Shown piece by piece: positions 54,314-63,978 of a DNA stretch of 64,000 nt. The notes beneath the pieces are model-generated. The model worked only from the letters and a program-made list of their open reading frames with translations, searched no databases and was not told the origin of the DNA. Within the stretch, counting starts at the first letter, position 1. The number at the start of each line of letters is the position of its first letter. A program made the position numbers and the translations under genes. Origin of the DNA: CAWJFP01 sp963842155 (GTDB lineage Bacteria > Pseudomonadota > Alphaproteobacteria > JACZXZ01); the NCBI GenBank assembly GCA_963842155.1, contig CAWJFP010000040.1, positions 193,220 through 257,219 of the forward strand, read 5' to 3'.

Positions 54314-55429
54314 TCAGCCCCAGACTTCCCGCGCCGTCTCGACGATCAGCCGGAGCTTGGCGATCTCTTCGTCGACCGTGAGCGCGTTGCCCTCGAGGGT
54401 GGAGGAGAAACCGCATTGCGGGCTGAGGCAGAGCTGCTCGAGCGGCACGTATTTGGCGGCCTCGTCGATGCGGCGCTTGAGATCGTCCTTGCGCTCGAGC
54501 GCGCCTTTCTTCGTCGTGACCAGGCCGAGCACCACCATCTTGCCCTTGGGCACGAAGCGCAGCGGCTCGAACCCGCCGGACCGGGCGTCGTCATATTCGA
54601 GGAAGAAGCCGTCGACCTTGAGCCGGCCGAAGAGCGCCTCGGCGACATGGTCGTAGCCGCCGGACGCCACCCAGGAGGAGCGGAAATTGCCGCGGCACAT
54701 ATGGGTGCAGACGGTCATGCCGGCGGGCTTGTCGGCGAGGGCCTGGTTGATGACCTCGATATAGGTGATGTGCTGCGCCTCGGGATCGCCGCCGAGATGG
54801 GCGATGTGCTCGCGCTGCGCCGGATCGTTGAGATAGGCGAGGCTCGTGTCGTCGAGCTGAAGATAGGTGCAGCCGAGCTTGTAGAGCTCGGCGATCTCCT
54901 TGGCATAGACCTGCGCGAGGTCGTTCCAGAACCCCTTCAGGTCGGGATAGACGCCCGCGTCGATGGCGGCGCGGCCGCCGCGGTAATGCATCATGCTGGG
55001 CGAGGGGATGGTGAGCTTCGGCGTCGCCTTGGCGACCGATTTGAGATAGAGGAAATCCTCGCCGAAGATGCATTTGCCGAGCTTGAGCTTGCCCGCCACG
55101 CGCAGCGCCGCCGGCGTGAACTCGATGCCGCCCTTCTCGTTCTTGAACTGGACCTTCATATTGTCCTGCGACTTTTCGACGCCGCCGACCTGATAGATGA
55201 AATCCATATGCCAGGAGGCGCGGCGGAACTCGCCGTCGGTGACCCCCTCGAGACCGATCTCCTCCTGCATCTTGACCGCCTTGCCGATCGCCGCGTCCTC
55301 GATGCGGCGAAGGTCGGCCGCCGCGATCTTGCCCGCCTTGAGGTCCTCGCGCGCTTGCAGAACCTCCTTGGGACGCAGCAGGCTGCCGACATGATCGGCG
55401 CGGAATGGCGGCTTCTTCGTGCGACTCAT
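54314..55429 (-). CDS. MetE C-terminal-like methyltransferase (COG0620)
   Basis: A 371-residue protein related to the catalytic half of cobalamin-independent methionine synthase. Features are FRADHVGSLLRP at the start and VTDGEFRRASWHMDF. The zinc-ligand regions are TVCTHMCRGN and LEQLCLSPQCGFSS, with EYDDARSGGFEPL between them. It lacks the N-terminal half of full MetE, so it may act on another methyl donor or acceptor. The start at 55429 follows GGAGAAG and gives MSRTKKPPFRADHVGS. It diverges from the cupin at 55607. Confidence 0.85.
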   Translation of the reverse strand: MSRTKKPPFRADHVGSLLRPKEVLQAREDLKAGKIAAADLRRIEDAAIGKAVKMQEEIGLEGVTDGEFRRASWHMDFIYQVGGVEKSQDNMKVQFKNEKGGIEFTPAALRVAGKLKLGKCIFGEDFLYLKSVAKATPKLTIPSPSMMHYRGGRAAIDAGVYPDLKGFWNDLAQVYAKEIAELYKLGCTYLQLDDTSLAYLNDPAQREHIAHLGGDPEAQHITYIEVINQALADKPAGMTVCTHMCRGNFRSSWVASGGYDHVAEALFGRLKVDGFFLEYDDARSGGFEPLRFVPKGKMVVLGLVTTKKGALERKDDLKRRIDEAAKYVPLEQLCLSPQCGFSSTLEGNALTVDEEIAKLRLIVETAREVWG

Positions 55430-55606
55430 CGAACTTCTCCTTATTCTTGGGGCGCGAGCGGCGGCTTGCGTCGATCGCGCGGCGCGCACAAATTATCCCG
55501 CCGATGACGGCGCGACAATGGCCGCGTCGCCCACTCGCGAGGCTCGCCGAGTGGGACGCGCGGCGTGGGAAAGAAAACATTGGAAGCCAGGACGGAGGAG
55601 CGATTC

Positions 55607-56131
55607 ATGGACATGATCGGCGGCGAGACCACCCGCCGCGAGCTGCTGCTGGCGCCGCTGCTTGCAGCCTTGCCCGCCGCGTTGCTCGCCAGGCGCGCGG
55701 AAGGTGCGACCCTCGATCCGACCATGACGATCGTCCGCCTGCCGGAGGAGATCAGATGGGAGACGCCGCCCGGCTTTCCCGCCCGCAGCGTCGAGATGGC
55801 GCCGCTTTGGAGCAAGACTTCCGAGGAGGGGCTCTATTTCACACTGGTCAAATGGCATCCCGGCTATATGAGCGCGCCGCACTGGTACGCGACCGACCGA
55901 TGTTGCGTCGTGCTGTCCGGCACCTGGTGGGTGGCGAGCGGCGGCAGGTTCGATCCCGAGAACACCGTGCCCGTGCCGCCCGGCAGCTTCGTCCGGCGTG
56001 TGGCGCGAACGCCGCATTACGACGGCGTCAAGCGGACCGACAAGCATCCGGCGGTGATCGCGATCTGCGGCATCGGGCCGATCAAGATCATGCTGACCGA
56101 CGAGAGCAAGCCGGGCTGGCGCAGAGTTTGA
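55607..56131 (+). CDS. Cupin-type exported protein
   Basis: A 174-residue protein with an N-terminal TTRRELLLAPLLAALPAALL segment that resembles a Tat signal (twin arginine, then hydrophobic). The following domain resembles a cupin (KWHPGYMSAPHWYATDRCCVVLSGTWW; PVPPGSFVRRVARTPHYDG), with histidines at typical positions. The ATG at 55607 was chosen because GGAGGAG lies 6 bases before it; 55565 is the alternative. It is probably cotranscribed with the AhpD-like gene 40 bases downstream. Confidence 0.65.
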   Translation: MDMIGGETTRRELLLAPLLAALPAALLARRAEGATLDPTMTIVRLPEEIRWETPPGFPARSVEMAPLWSKTSEEGLYFTLVKWHPGYMSAPHWYATDRCCVVLSGTWWVASGGRFDPENTVPVPPGSFVRRVARTPHYDGVKRTDKHPAVIAICGIGPIKIMLTDESKPGWRRV

Positions 56132-56171
56132 ACCACCGGCGGTCCCGGGCCGCCTGTCGAAAGGATCGCCG

Positions 56172-56750
56172 ATGTCGCAACGCAAACGGCTCACGGCCTT
56201 GAAGCTCGCGGCGCCGACGCGCGCCAAGCTCGATGCGGACATGCGGGCATATTTCGCGAAATGCGACGAGAAGCTCGGCTTCGTGCCCAACGTGCTGCGC
56301 GCCTACAGCTTCAACCAGGACAAGCTGCGCGGCTTCGTCGCCATGTATAACGAGCTGATGCTCGGCGCATCCGGACTCAGCAGGCTCGAGCGCGAGATGA
56401 TCGCGGTCGTCGTCTCGTCGATCAATCACTGCTTCTATTGCCTGGTCGCGCATGGCGCCGGCGTGCGCGAGCTGTCGGGCGACCCGCGGCTGGGCGAGCT
56501 GATGGCGATGAACTACCGGGCGGCCGAGCTCCCCGCGAAGCAGCGCGCCATGCTCGACTTCGCGGCCAAGCTCACCGAGACCCCGGACAAGATGGGCGAA
56601 TCGGATCGGCAGGCGCTGCGCAAGGCAGGGTGGAGCGAGGCCGACATCTGGGACATCGCCGCGACCGCGTCATTCTTCAACATGTCGAACCGCATGGCCG
56701 CGGCGACCGAGATGACGCCGAACGACGAGTATCACGGCAAGGCGCGTTAG
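56172..56750 (+). CDS. AhpD-like peroxidase-related protein
   Basis: A 192-residue member of the carboxymuconolactone decarboxylase/AhpD-like group (uncharacterised peroxidase-related branch). The redox motif CFYCLVAHG (CXXC followed by His) lies near residue 94, preceded by LSRLEREMIAVVVSSINH. MLDFAAKLTETPDKM and AATASFFNMSNRMA match the conserved C-terminal half. It probably acts in peroxide or thiol metabolism, but the substrate is unknown. It follows the Tat-cupin gene. Confidence 0.85.
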   Translation: MSQRKRLTALKLAAPTRAKLDADMRAYFAKCDEKLGFVPNVLRAYSFNQDKLRGFVAMYNELMLGASGLSRLEREMIAVVVSSINHCFYCLVAHGAGVRELSGDPRLGELMAMNYRAAELPAKQRAMLDFAAKLTETPDKMGESDRQALRKAGWSEADIWDIAATASFFNMSNRMAAATEMTPNDEYHGKAR

Positions 56751-56799
56751 TCGGCGCGCCCGCGCGCCGATCCGGTCCGGCGCGGGCGGACGGACAAGC

Positions 56800-56991
56800 T
56801 CAGCGACCGTCTCGCGTCGGCGGATTGTCCTGCGGGTTCGGCTGCTCGCGCGGCGGAAACTCCTCCGGGGCGGGCTGGGCGGGCTCGCGCGGCCCCTTCT
56901 TCTCCGGTTCCTGTTGTCCCTTATGGCGCGGGTCCTGCGGCCTCGCGGGCGATTGGCGGTCGGGCAGATCCTGCTCGTCGGTCGATGACAT
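56800..56991 (-). CDS. Small proline-rich hypothetical protein
   Basis: A 63-residue, very polar protein (Pro, Gln, Glu, Arg; RPQDPRHKGQQEPEKKGPRE) expected to be disordered. The ATG at 56991 follows GGGAGCGAG, a reasonable ribosome-binding site. It has no hydrophobic segment and no recognisable domain. Chance open reading in GC-rich DNA is possible; the good start site is the only support. Confidence 0.4.
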   Translation of the reverse strand: MSSTDEQDLPDRQSPARPQDPRHKGQQEPEKKGPREPAQPAPEEFPPREQPNPQDNPPTRDGR

Positions 56992-57324
56992 CTCTCGCTC
57001 CCATGCTGATCGAGGCCTGTGGCGGAGCTTCAACGCCCGATCGCCATGGAAGTTCCCGCGAGGGGGGCAGCGTCGCGCGAGCGCAGGGATCAACTCGGGT
57101 TTTCGAGCACCTGCCGAAGCCTCGCGGCCAACGCCGCGAAGGTGAACGGCCTGCTTTCGGATAGATTGCTAGTGTGGCTTTGAATCCGAAATTCGCTCGC
57201 GCACTTGCCCCGAGCTATGGCGAATTTCGGATTCGCCACACCGGCCCTGGCTGGCCTCGACGCCGCGCGACGATCGGCCGGAATGCTCCGGTCCGATCGT
57301 CATGCGCGATCCGAGCCGCGTTGG
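56992..57324. other. Intergenic stretch with an inverted repeat
   Basis: No gene is supported here. It contains a perfect 14-base inverted repeat (57183-57196 with 57220-57233, 23-base loop), the right arm of which is part of the 18-base motif also found at 11677. Confidence 0.5.
57183..57237. repeat. Large hairpin including the 18-base palindromic motif, copy 2
   Basis: AATCCGAAATTCGC at 57183-57196 is the exact reverse complement of GCGAATTTCGGATT at 57220-57233. The 18-mer GCGAATTTCGGATTCGCC at 57220-57237 is identical to 11677-11694. It lies downstream of the outer-membrane protein gene stop (57325, minus strand), where it could act on the transcript end, but no T run follows. Confidence 0.6.
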
Positions 57325-58131
57325 CTAGAACAAGTTGAAGTTATAATTCAGGCCGACGCGGATGATGCTGCCATGCGGGTCAAAGCGGAAGCTCGACTGG
57401 AAGATCGGCGGCGGGCCGCCGCTGAAAGGCGAGTTGATGGTGTGGCTGCCGAGATCGTAATAGAGGTACTCGGCCTTTACCGACCATACCCCCGAGCCCA
57501 GCATGCCTCCTCCAATCCCCATCCCCGCAAGCCGATATTCGACACCGGCGCCCGCGGCCCAGCCGAGCTGGAGGGCCGAGCCGGAGGTCGGGTAGTTGCT
57601 GACGGTGACATACTTGAACTCCGCCTTGTAGTTGACGTCGCCATAAGCCAGACCGCCGGTGCCATAGAAGAACCAGTTGTCCATGACAAAGCCGCCGCGC
57701 ACCCGGACCGTGCCCAGCATGTCTATGTCTTCTTGCCCGAAGACGAAGTTTCCGGGATTTGCGCCGCCACTATTGTTTTGCGCCACCCCGGCTCCGGTGA
57801 TCTGTCCCTTGCCGCTGATGTCGCCGCCGTCAATGTCGGCCTCGACGCCGATCGCCCAAGACGGGCCGAATTGCCAGGTATAGCCGAGCTGAGCGCCGCC
57901 GAGACCGCCGCTCGTGTCGTTGTTGAGCCCAAAGTTACGGCTCGAAAGCGGATTGCCGGCGGGCAAGCCGCTCTCGCTGGCGTCCGACGAGCCGAACGAC
58001 CCGCCGCCATTGATGCCGATATTGAGTCCGGTCCAGCCACCGGAGGCCATGGGCATGGGCTGGGCGGAGGCCGAGCCGGCGATGGCGAGCACCGCCAGGG
58101 CAACACTGGCCGCTAATGTTATCTTCGTCAT
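57325..58131 (-). CDS. Outer-membrane beta-barrel protein (Omp25/31-like)
   Basis: A 268-residue protein with a clear signal peptide (1-23, ending ASA). Alternating beta-strand patterns with many Gly/Asn follow (GGWTGLNIGINGGGSFGS, GGAQLGYTWQFGPSWAIGVEADIDGG, VRGGFVMDNWFFYGTGGLAYGD in pieces). It ends with the C-terminal phenylalanine typical of outer-membrane barrels (LNYNFNLF). This matches the OmpA-like beta-barrel porin family common in rhizobia. The ATG at 58131 gives a clean signal peptide and follows AGGGGGTG; reading from 58251 adds an unlikely basic extension. Confidence 0.88.
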   Translation of the reverse strand: MTKITLAASVALAVLAIAGSASAQPMPMASGGWTGLNIGINGGGSFGSSDASESGLPAGNPLSSRNFGLNNDTSGGLGGAQLGYTWQFGPSWAIGVEADIDGGDISGKGQITGAGVAQNNSGGANPGNFVFGQEDIDMLGTVRVRGGFVMDNWFFYGTGGLAYGDVNYKAEFKYVTVSNYPTSGSALQLGWAAGAGVEYRLAGMGIGGGMLGSGVWSVKAEYLYYDLGSHTINSPFSGGPPPIFQSSFRFDPHGSIIRVGLNYNFNLF

Positions 58132-58220
58132 GAGACACCCCCTGATGAGCTTCACGCGCGCCAGCTGGTGAGCCAAGCCCTTCCGAAGCCTCGGCCTACA
58201 GCGAAAGCTTACGTTGCGGT

Positions 58221-58251
58221 TAAATAATTCCCAATTTGCCGCCCAAGTCAA
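58221..58251 (-). promoter_or_regulatory. Promoter for the outer-membrane barrel gene
   Basis: On the minus strand TTGACT (58251-58246) is followed after 17-19 bases by an AT-rich -10 region (ATTATT/TATTTA, 58228-58221), about 90 bases before the ATG at 58131. The -35 hexamer is near consensus. Confidence 0.55.
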
Positions 58252-58305
58252 GCCTGGCCCGAATCTTTGGCGACCGCGTCCAACGGAATGCGTTTCGTAG
58301 CGACA

Positions 58306-58340
58306 AATTGGACACAGGGCCTAAAATTCGACACAGGACC
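58306..58340. promoter_or_regulatory. Paired direct repeat upstream of the exoprotein gene
   Basis: AATTGGACACAGGGCC (58306-58321) and AATTCGACACAGGACC (58325-58340) match at 14 of 16 positions with a 19-base period, about two helical turns. They lie 26 bases before the candidate -35 of the exoprotein promoter, in the divergent region shared with the outer-membrane barrel gene. This looks like a regulator-binding site, but the regulator is unknown. Confidence 0.4.
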
Positions 58341-58365
58341 AAGCGTGCGTATACAGAGTTCGCGA

Positions 58366-58394
58366 TGGACTCGAAGAAAGAGTTAGCGTAAGAT
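58366..58394 (+). promoter_or_regulatory. Candidate promoter of the exoprotein gene
   Basis: TGGACT (58366-58371) and TAAGAT (58389-58394) are 17 bases apart, about 40 bases before the GTG start at 58437. Each hexamer matches consensus at four of six positions. The stretch after it (58395-58425) is AT-rich, followed by a run of G as ribosome-binding site. Confidence 0.45.
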
Positions 58395-58436
58395 TAGTTT
58401 AATTAAGTTTGTCAGAGCTAGAGCAAGGGGGGTTAC

Positions 58437-61400
58437 GTGAGCCAGACGAAGCGCCGCGGTGCGAGCCGTGCGGCCGGCCATTCGAGCAATGAGCAGACCC
58501 CTGTGACAGCGCGCCAGATTTGGCGCTCGGCCCAGCCTCAGCCGCATAGCCGGCTCAAGGTCGCCCTGCTGGCCTCGACCCTGCTGACGACGCCCGCGGT
58601 GGCCTTCGCCCAGGTGGCGTCGACGACGTTGCCCACGGGGGGCAGCGTGGCGAGCGGGCAGGCCTCGATCAGCCGCTCGGGCTCGACCCTGGACATCACC
58701 CAGACGAGCTCGAAGGCGATCATCAACTGGTCGAGCTTCAGCATCGGCTCGGGCGCCACGGTCGATTTCATCCAGCCGAGCGCCTCCTCGATCGCGCTCA
58801 ACCGCGTGCTGGGCGGGGCGGCGTCGCAGATCTTCGGCGCGCTCAACGCCAACGGCCAGGTCTTCCTGATCAATCCGGCGGGCATCACCTTCGGGCAGGG
58901 GGCGAGCGTCAATGTGGGCGGTCTGGTGGCCTCGACCATGGGGATCACGGACGAGAACTTCCTGGCGGGGAACTACGTCTTCCAGCGCGACGGCTCGACC
59001 GGCGCGATCGTCAACAAGGGCACGCTCACGGCGGGGTCGGGGGGCTATATCGGGCTGCTCGCGCCCGAGGTGATCAACAAGGGTGTGATCACGGCCACGC
59101 TGGGCACGGTGGCCCTGGCGGCGGGGGAGGCGGTGACGCTCGATTTCTCGGGCGACGGGCTGGTCGGCATCTCGGTCGATCCGGCGCAGGTGCGGACCCT
59201 GATCGCGAACCACAATCTGATCGCGGCCCCCGACGGGCGCGTGCTGATGTCGGCGCAAGCGGCGGACACGCTGCTGGGCGGGGTGATCAACAACAGTGGC
59301 GCGATCGAGGCGGATTCGCTCTCGCAGGGGCCGGGCGGCTCGATCTCCCTCCTCGCCTCCAACACGATAAATCTGGGCGCCGGCGGCAGCCTCGACGCGG
59401 GCAATGGCGGCCAGGTGTCGGTGATCTCGGGCGGCACCACCAATCTGGCGGGCAGCATCGCGGCCCCCGGCGGCCAGGTCGAGACCTCGGGCAACGTGCT
59501 GAATTTCGGCACCGGCCTCACGGTCACGACGGGGAACTGGCTGCTCGATCCCTACGACCTCGAACTCACCGCGTCCGCGGCGACGGCCATCTCCACCGCG
59601 TTGGCGAGCGGCAACGTGCTGGTGCAGACGACGGCGAGCTCGGCCACCACCGGCTTCGACGGCAACGCCAACTCGAGCGGCAACGGCGACATCATCGTCG
59701 ATTCGGCGGACCATCAGCTGGAGCAGCGGCAATACGCTGACCTTGAGCGCCTATCGCGACATCATGGTCGATGCGAGCATCACGCACAGCGGCAGCCACA
59801 ATGCCGGGCTCGTGCTCAACACCGACACGGGCGGCGGGCAGAACGGCCTCTTCGTCAACTACAACAACGGCGGCGTGGTGACCCTGCGGGCGAACGATTC
59901 GCTCAACTCTTCGCGGCGCGGCAAGCCGGAAATGCCTACACGCTGATCACGAGCCTTGCCCAATTGGAGACCATCGACGGCGCACCCAATCTGGCCGGCA
60001 ATTACGCGCTCGACTTCAATGCCAATCTCACCTCCGTCACTTGGACCCCCATCGGCAGCACGGGGACGCCCTTCACCGGCAACTTCGAGGGGCTGGGCCA
60101 TAAAATCAGCAATCTCATGGTCACCGGCACGAGTTATCTCGGGCTCTTCGGCGACAGCAGCGGCACCCTCAACGACGTGACCTTGCTCAACGTCACCATC
60201 GACGCCACCAGCTATATCGGCGGGCTGGTCGGTTACAACTCGGGCACCGTCAACAACAGCATCGTCAAAGGCGGCAGCGTCACCGGCACCAGCTATGTCG
60301 GCGGGCTGGTGGGCGAGCAATATGGCGGCCTCGTCAACCAGAGCTCGGCCGTGGGCAGCCTCACGGTCAGCGGCGGCAGCGGCGCCTCCGATATCGGCGG
60401 GCTGGTGGGCTACAACGACTTCGGCATCCTGAGCAACGACAGCGCCAGCGCCACGGTCAGCGGCGGCAGCGACAGCTACGAAATCGGCGGGCTGGTGGGC
60501 GAGAGCGATTACGGCAACATCACCCGCAGCACCGCCTCGGGCTCGGTCTCGGGCGGCAGCGGCAGCTCCGATATCGGCGGGCTGGTGGGCCTCAATTACG
60601 AGGGCTTGATCGCCTTCAGCGGCGCCAGCGGCAATGTGTCGGGCGGCAGCGGCAGCACCGATATCGGCGGGCTGGTGGGATACAACGATGCCGACAGCCA
60701 ACGCCGAGATCCTTTCGAGCACCGCCACGGGCAACGTCTCGGGCGGCAGCGGCAGCTCCTATATCGGCGGGCTGGTGGGATATAACGGCGCCTTCGAAGG
60801 CACCGCCCTGATCCAGCAAAGCACCGCCACCGGCTCGGTCTCGGGCGGCAGCGGCAGCTCCTATATCGGCGGGCTGGTGGGCGGGAACTATGCCGAGGAC
60901 GGCAAGGCCGAGATCCTGCAAAGCACCGCCACCGGCAATGTCTCGGGCGGCAGCGGCAGCGCGGATATCGGCGGGCTGGTGGGCGAGAACAGTTCCAGTG
61001 ATGGCCTTAGGCGAGATCCTGTCGAGCGGCGCCAGCGGCAATGTCTCGGGCGACAGCGGCAGCTCGGATATCGGCGGGCTGGTCGGGTACAATGACGATC
61101 TGGTCGGCGCGAGCACCGCCACCGGCTCAGTGTCGGGCGGCAGCGGCAGCGAGGATATCGGCGGGCTGGTGGGCTACAACGACGGAACCATCCTCTCGAG
61201 CATCGCCAAAAAAGGCTCGGTCAGCGGCGGCAGCGGCAGCTCCTATATCGGCGGGCTGGTGGGCTACAACGACGGCTATATCAGCGCGAGCATCGCCAAG
61301 GGCAATGTCACCGGCGGCAGCGGCAGCGCCTATATCGGCGGGCTGGTGGGCGAGAACGACGGCGACGGCGAGATCTTGTCGAGCAGCGCCACCGGCAATG

Positions 61401-63799
61401 TCACCGACGGCAACTCCTATATCGGCGGGCTGGTGGGCTACAACGACGAGGGCTTCATCAGCGCCAGCAGCGCCTCGGGCTCGGTCTCGGCCGGCAGCGG
61501 CAGCTCCTTTATCGGCGGGCTGGTCGGCGAGAACTACGACGGCACCATCCTCAACAGCAAGGCGAGCGGCAACGTCTCGGCCGGCAGCGGCAGCTCCTAT
61601 ATCGGCGGGCTGGTGGGATATAACTATGGCCACCGAGGGCACCGCCCAAATCTATCAAAGCACCGCCACCGGCAATGTCTCGGCCGGCAGCGGCAGCGGC
61701 TATATCGGCGGGCTGGTGGGCGCGAACTATGGCTCCGCTTTCGCCACCGCCGAAATCCTGCAAAGCACCGCCACCGGCAGCGTCTCGGCCAGCTACAGCG
61801 GAGATATCGGCGGGCTGGTGGGATACAACGAGAGCGTCGACGAGAGCATCGCCCAGATCGTGCAAAGCACCGCCACGGGCTCGGTCACCGGCTTCGACGT
61901 CGACACCATAGGCGGCCTCGTGGGATATAATGGCTCCGGCGGAACCGTCGCCCAGGGCCTTGCCACGGGCGGGGTAAGCGCCGGCGCCAGCGAGGACCTC
62001 GGCGGGCTGGTCGGTTACAACGACGGCCAGATCCTGGACAGCAAGGCGACCGGCGCGGTCACCGACGCAGTCGAGCAGCTTTATCGGCGGGCTGGTGGGC
62101 TATAACGAGGGCTTCATCTACCAGAGCACCGCCACCGGCAAGGTCTCGGGCGGCGACGGCGCCGAGGGAATCGGCGGGCTGGTCGGCTGGAACGACGGCG
62201 AGATCGAGTTGAGCACCGCCACCGGCAAGGTCTCGGGCGGCAGCGGCAGCTGGGATATCGGCGGGCTGGTCGGTTTCAACACGGACTACATCACCGCGAG
62301 CACCGCCACCGGCAGCGTCTCGGGCGGCAACTACAGCTACGATATCGGCGGCCTGGTCGGTTGGAACGAGGACGAGATCGTCTCGAGCAAAGCCACCGGC
62401 AATGTCTCGGGCGGCAGCGAGCAGCTCCTATATCGGCGGGCTGGTGGGCTTCAACGGAGGGGACGCGGCCTACATCGCCTACAGCACCGCCACCGGCAAT
62501 GTCTCGGGCGGCAGCGGCAGCGCCTATATCGGCGGGCTCGTCGGGGCGAATGGGTATTCCGACGAGTCTACGGGCGAGATCGTGATGAGCACCGCCACCG
62601 GCAATGTCTCGGGCGGCAACTACAGCTCCTATATCGGCGGGCTGGTGGGCGACGGAGGCGAGGGCTTCATCGCCTCGAGCACCGCCACCGGCAATGTCAC
62701 CGGCGGCAAGAACAGCTACGCTATCGGCGGGCTGGCGGGCGGCAACGAGTTTAGCGTGGACTTCGGCCCCTCGGAAATCTACTCGAGCACCGCCACCGGC
62801 TCGGTCACCGGCGTCAACGGCAGCGGCGACACCGGCAGCTACGATATCGGCGGGCTGGTGGGCTACAACGCGGGCTTCATCGCCAACAGCACCGCCACCG
62901 GCAATGTCTCGGGCGGCAACAACAACAACTCCATCGGCGGGTTGGTCGGCTACAACGCTACCGCCCCCTACGACGACATCGACGAGTACGTAGGCACGAT
63001 CGTCGGGAGCCACGCCACCGGCTCGGTCACCGGCGGCAACGGCGCCTACGGCATCGGCGGGCTGGTGGGCAACAATGACGGGTTTGTCAGCACGAGCTAC
63101 GCCACCGGCAATGTCACCGGCGGCAGCAACAGCTCCTATCTCGGCGGCCTCGTGGGATGGAATTCCGGCGAACCGGAGGAAGTCGACATTCAAGACCGAC
63201 GGTGACCAGCAGGCAGCGGCTTCGGCACCGTCACCGTCAGCTTCGCCACGGGCAACGTGATCGGCGGCAGCGGCAGCTCGGAGGTCGGCGGGCTGGCGGG
63301 CTATAACGACGGCCTACATCAGCGACACCTACGCCACCGGCTCGGTCAATGTCGTCCCGACCGGCGGCGGCGCCTGCGGCTGCGGCGGCAGCGGCGGCAC
63401 AGCCGGACCCGACAAATATGTCGGCGGGCTGGTGGGCTACAATGACGACGACGGCGACGATCAGCAACAGCTACGCCGCCGGCTCGGTCGGCGGCACCGG
63501 CGCCACCATCGGCGGGCTGATCGGCGGCAATTTCGGCGAGGCCGACGACAGCTTCTGGGACAAGACGACCACGGGCCACAACAACGGGGTCGGCTCCGTC
63601 TCGACCGGCGTGCTGAACAGCGTGACCGGCTTGAACGACGCCCAAATGAGGACCCAGTCCTACTTCGCCAATGTCGGCTGGTCCTTCCCCTTCATCTGGG
63701 AAAGCGGCGCCAACGGCACCGCCAGCTATCCCTATTTCAACGCGATCTTCTATCCCGCCTTCGCCGGCGCGCCGATTTCCGTTCGCCCCCGGCGAATAG
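58437..63799 (+). CDS. Two-partner-secretion exoprotein with GLUG repeats (many frame breaks)
   Basis: A filamentous-haemagglutinin-like TpsA of about 1,780 residues once single-base breaks are corrected. An extended signal region (1-60, ending AVAFAQ) is followed by the TPS secretion domain (about 62-290; INWSSFSIGSGATVDFIQP, NRVLGGAASQIFGAL, NGQVFLINPAGITFGQGA). From about 580 comes an array of some 35 repeats ending in IGGLVGYN-like motifs (GLUG), and a C-terminal part with DDSFWDKTTTG and a stop at 63797-63799. The GTG start is supported by the paralogue at 63979, which begins ATG followed by the same MSQTKR, each after a run of G. Breaks lie near 59720, 59915, 60698, 61007, 61631, 62073, 62419, 63313, 63456 and 63788, plus an in-frame TGA at 63203. 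No TpsB transporter is in the window. Confidence 0.8.
60180..63560 (+). repeat. GLUG-coding repeat array
   Basis: About 35 degenerate repeats with a near-constant core ATATCGGCGGGCTGGTGGG. They encode units of roughly 25-45 residues of the form ATGNVSGGSGSSYIGGLVG, separated by variable segments (YNDG, ENYDG and similar). Spacing varies, so it is a protein-level repeat and not a CRISPR or satellite. The array is prone to slippage and misassembly. Confidence 0.9.
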
Positions 63800-63823
63800 C
63801 GCCGAGAGCGCGAATTCGTTCCC

Positions 63824-63856
63824 CCATGGCCGGCCTCTTGCCGGCCATGGCTTTTT
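63824..63856 (+). terminator. Strong intrinsic terminator after the exoprotein gene
   Basis: CCATGGCCGGC (63824-63834) and GCCGGCCATGG (63840-63850) form a perfect 11-base stem with a 5-base loop, followed by CTTTTT. It lies 25 bases after the predicted stop at 63799 and supports that stop rather than a later one at about 63930. Confidence 0.92.
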
Positions 63857-63978
63857 ATGGGCGGCGCGAGCGCCAAGTCGCGGCCCTCGCAGGCCGCTCC
63901 CGGCTGGACTCGGCAAGAAAGAAGGCGTAGCATCGACTTAATCCATCATCACCGAACGAATTTTGGTCAGGGGGTTCC

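Noticed and set aside
60180..63560. CRISPR array or tandem DNA satellite
   Set aside because: The repeats are imperfect, of variable spacing, and encode GLUG protein units in frame with an exoprotein.
63800..63930. Extension of the exoprotein to a stop near 63930
   Set aside because: That frame runs through the strong terminator hairpin and turns Arg-rich. One extra C in the run at 63786-63790 gives a natural stop at 63799.
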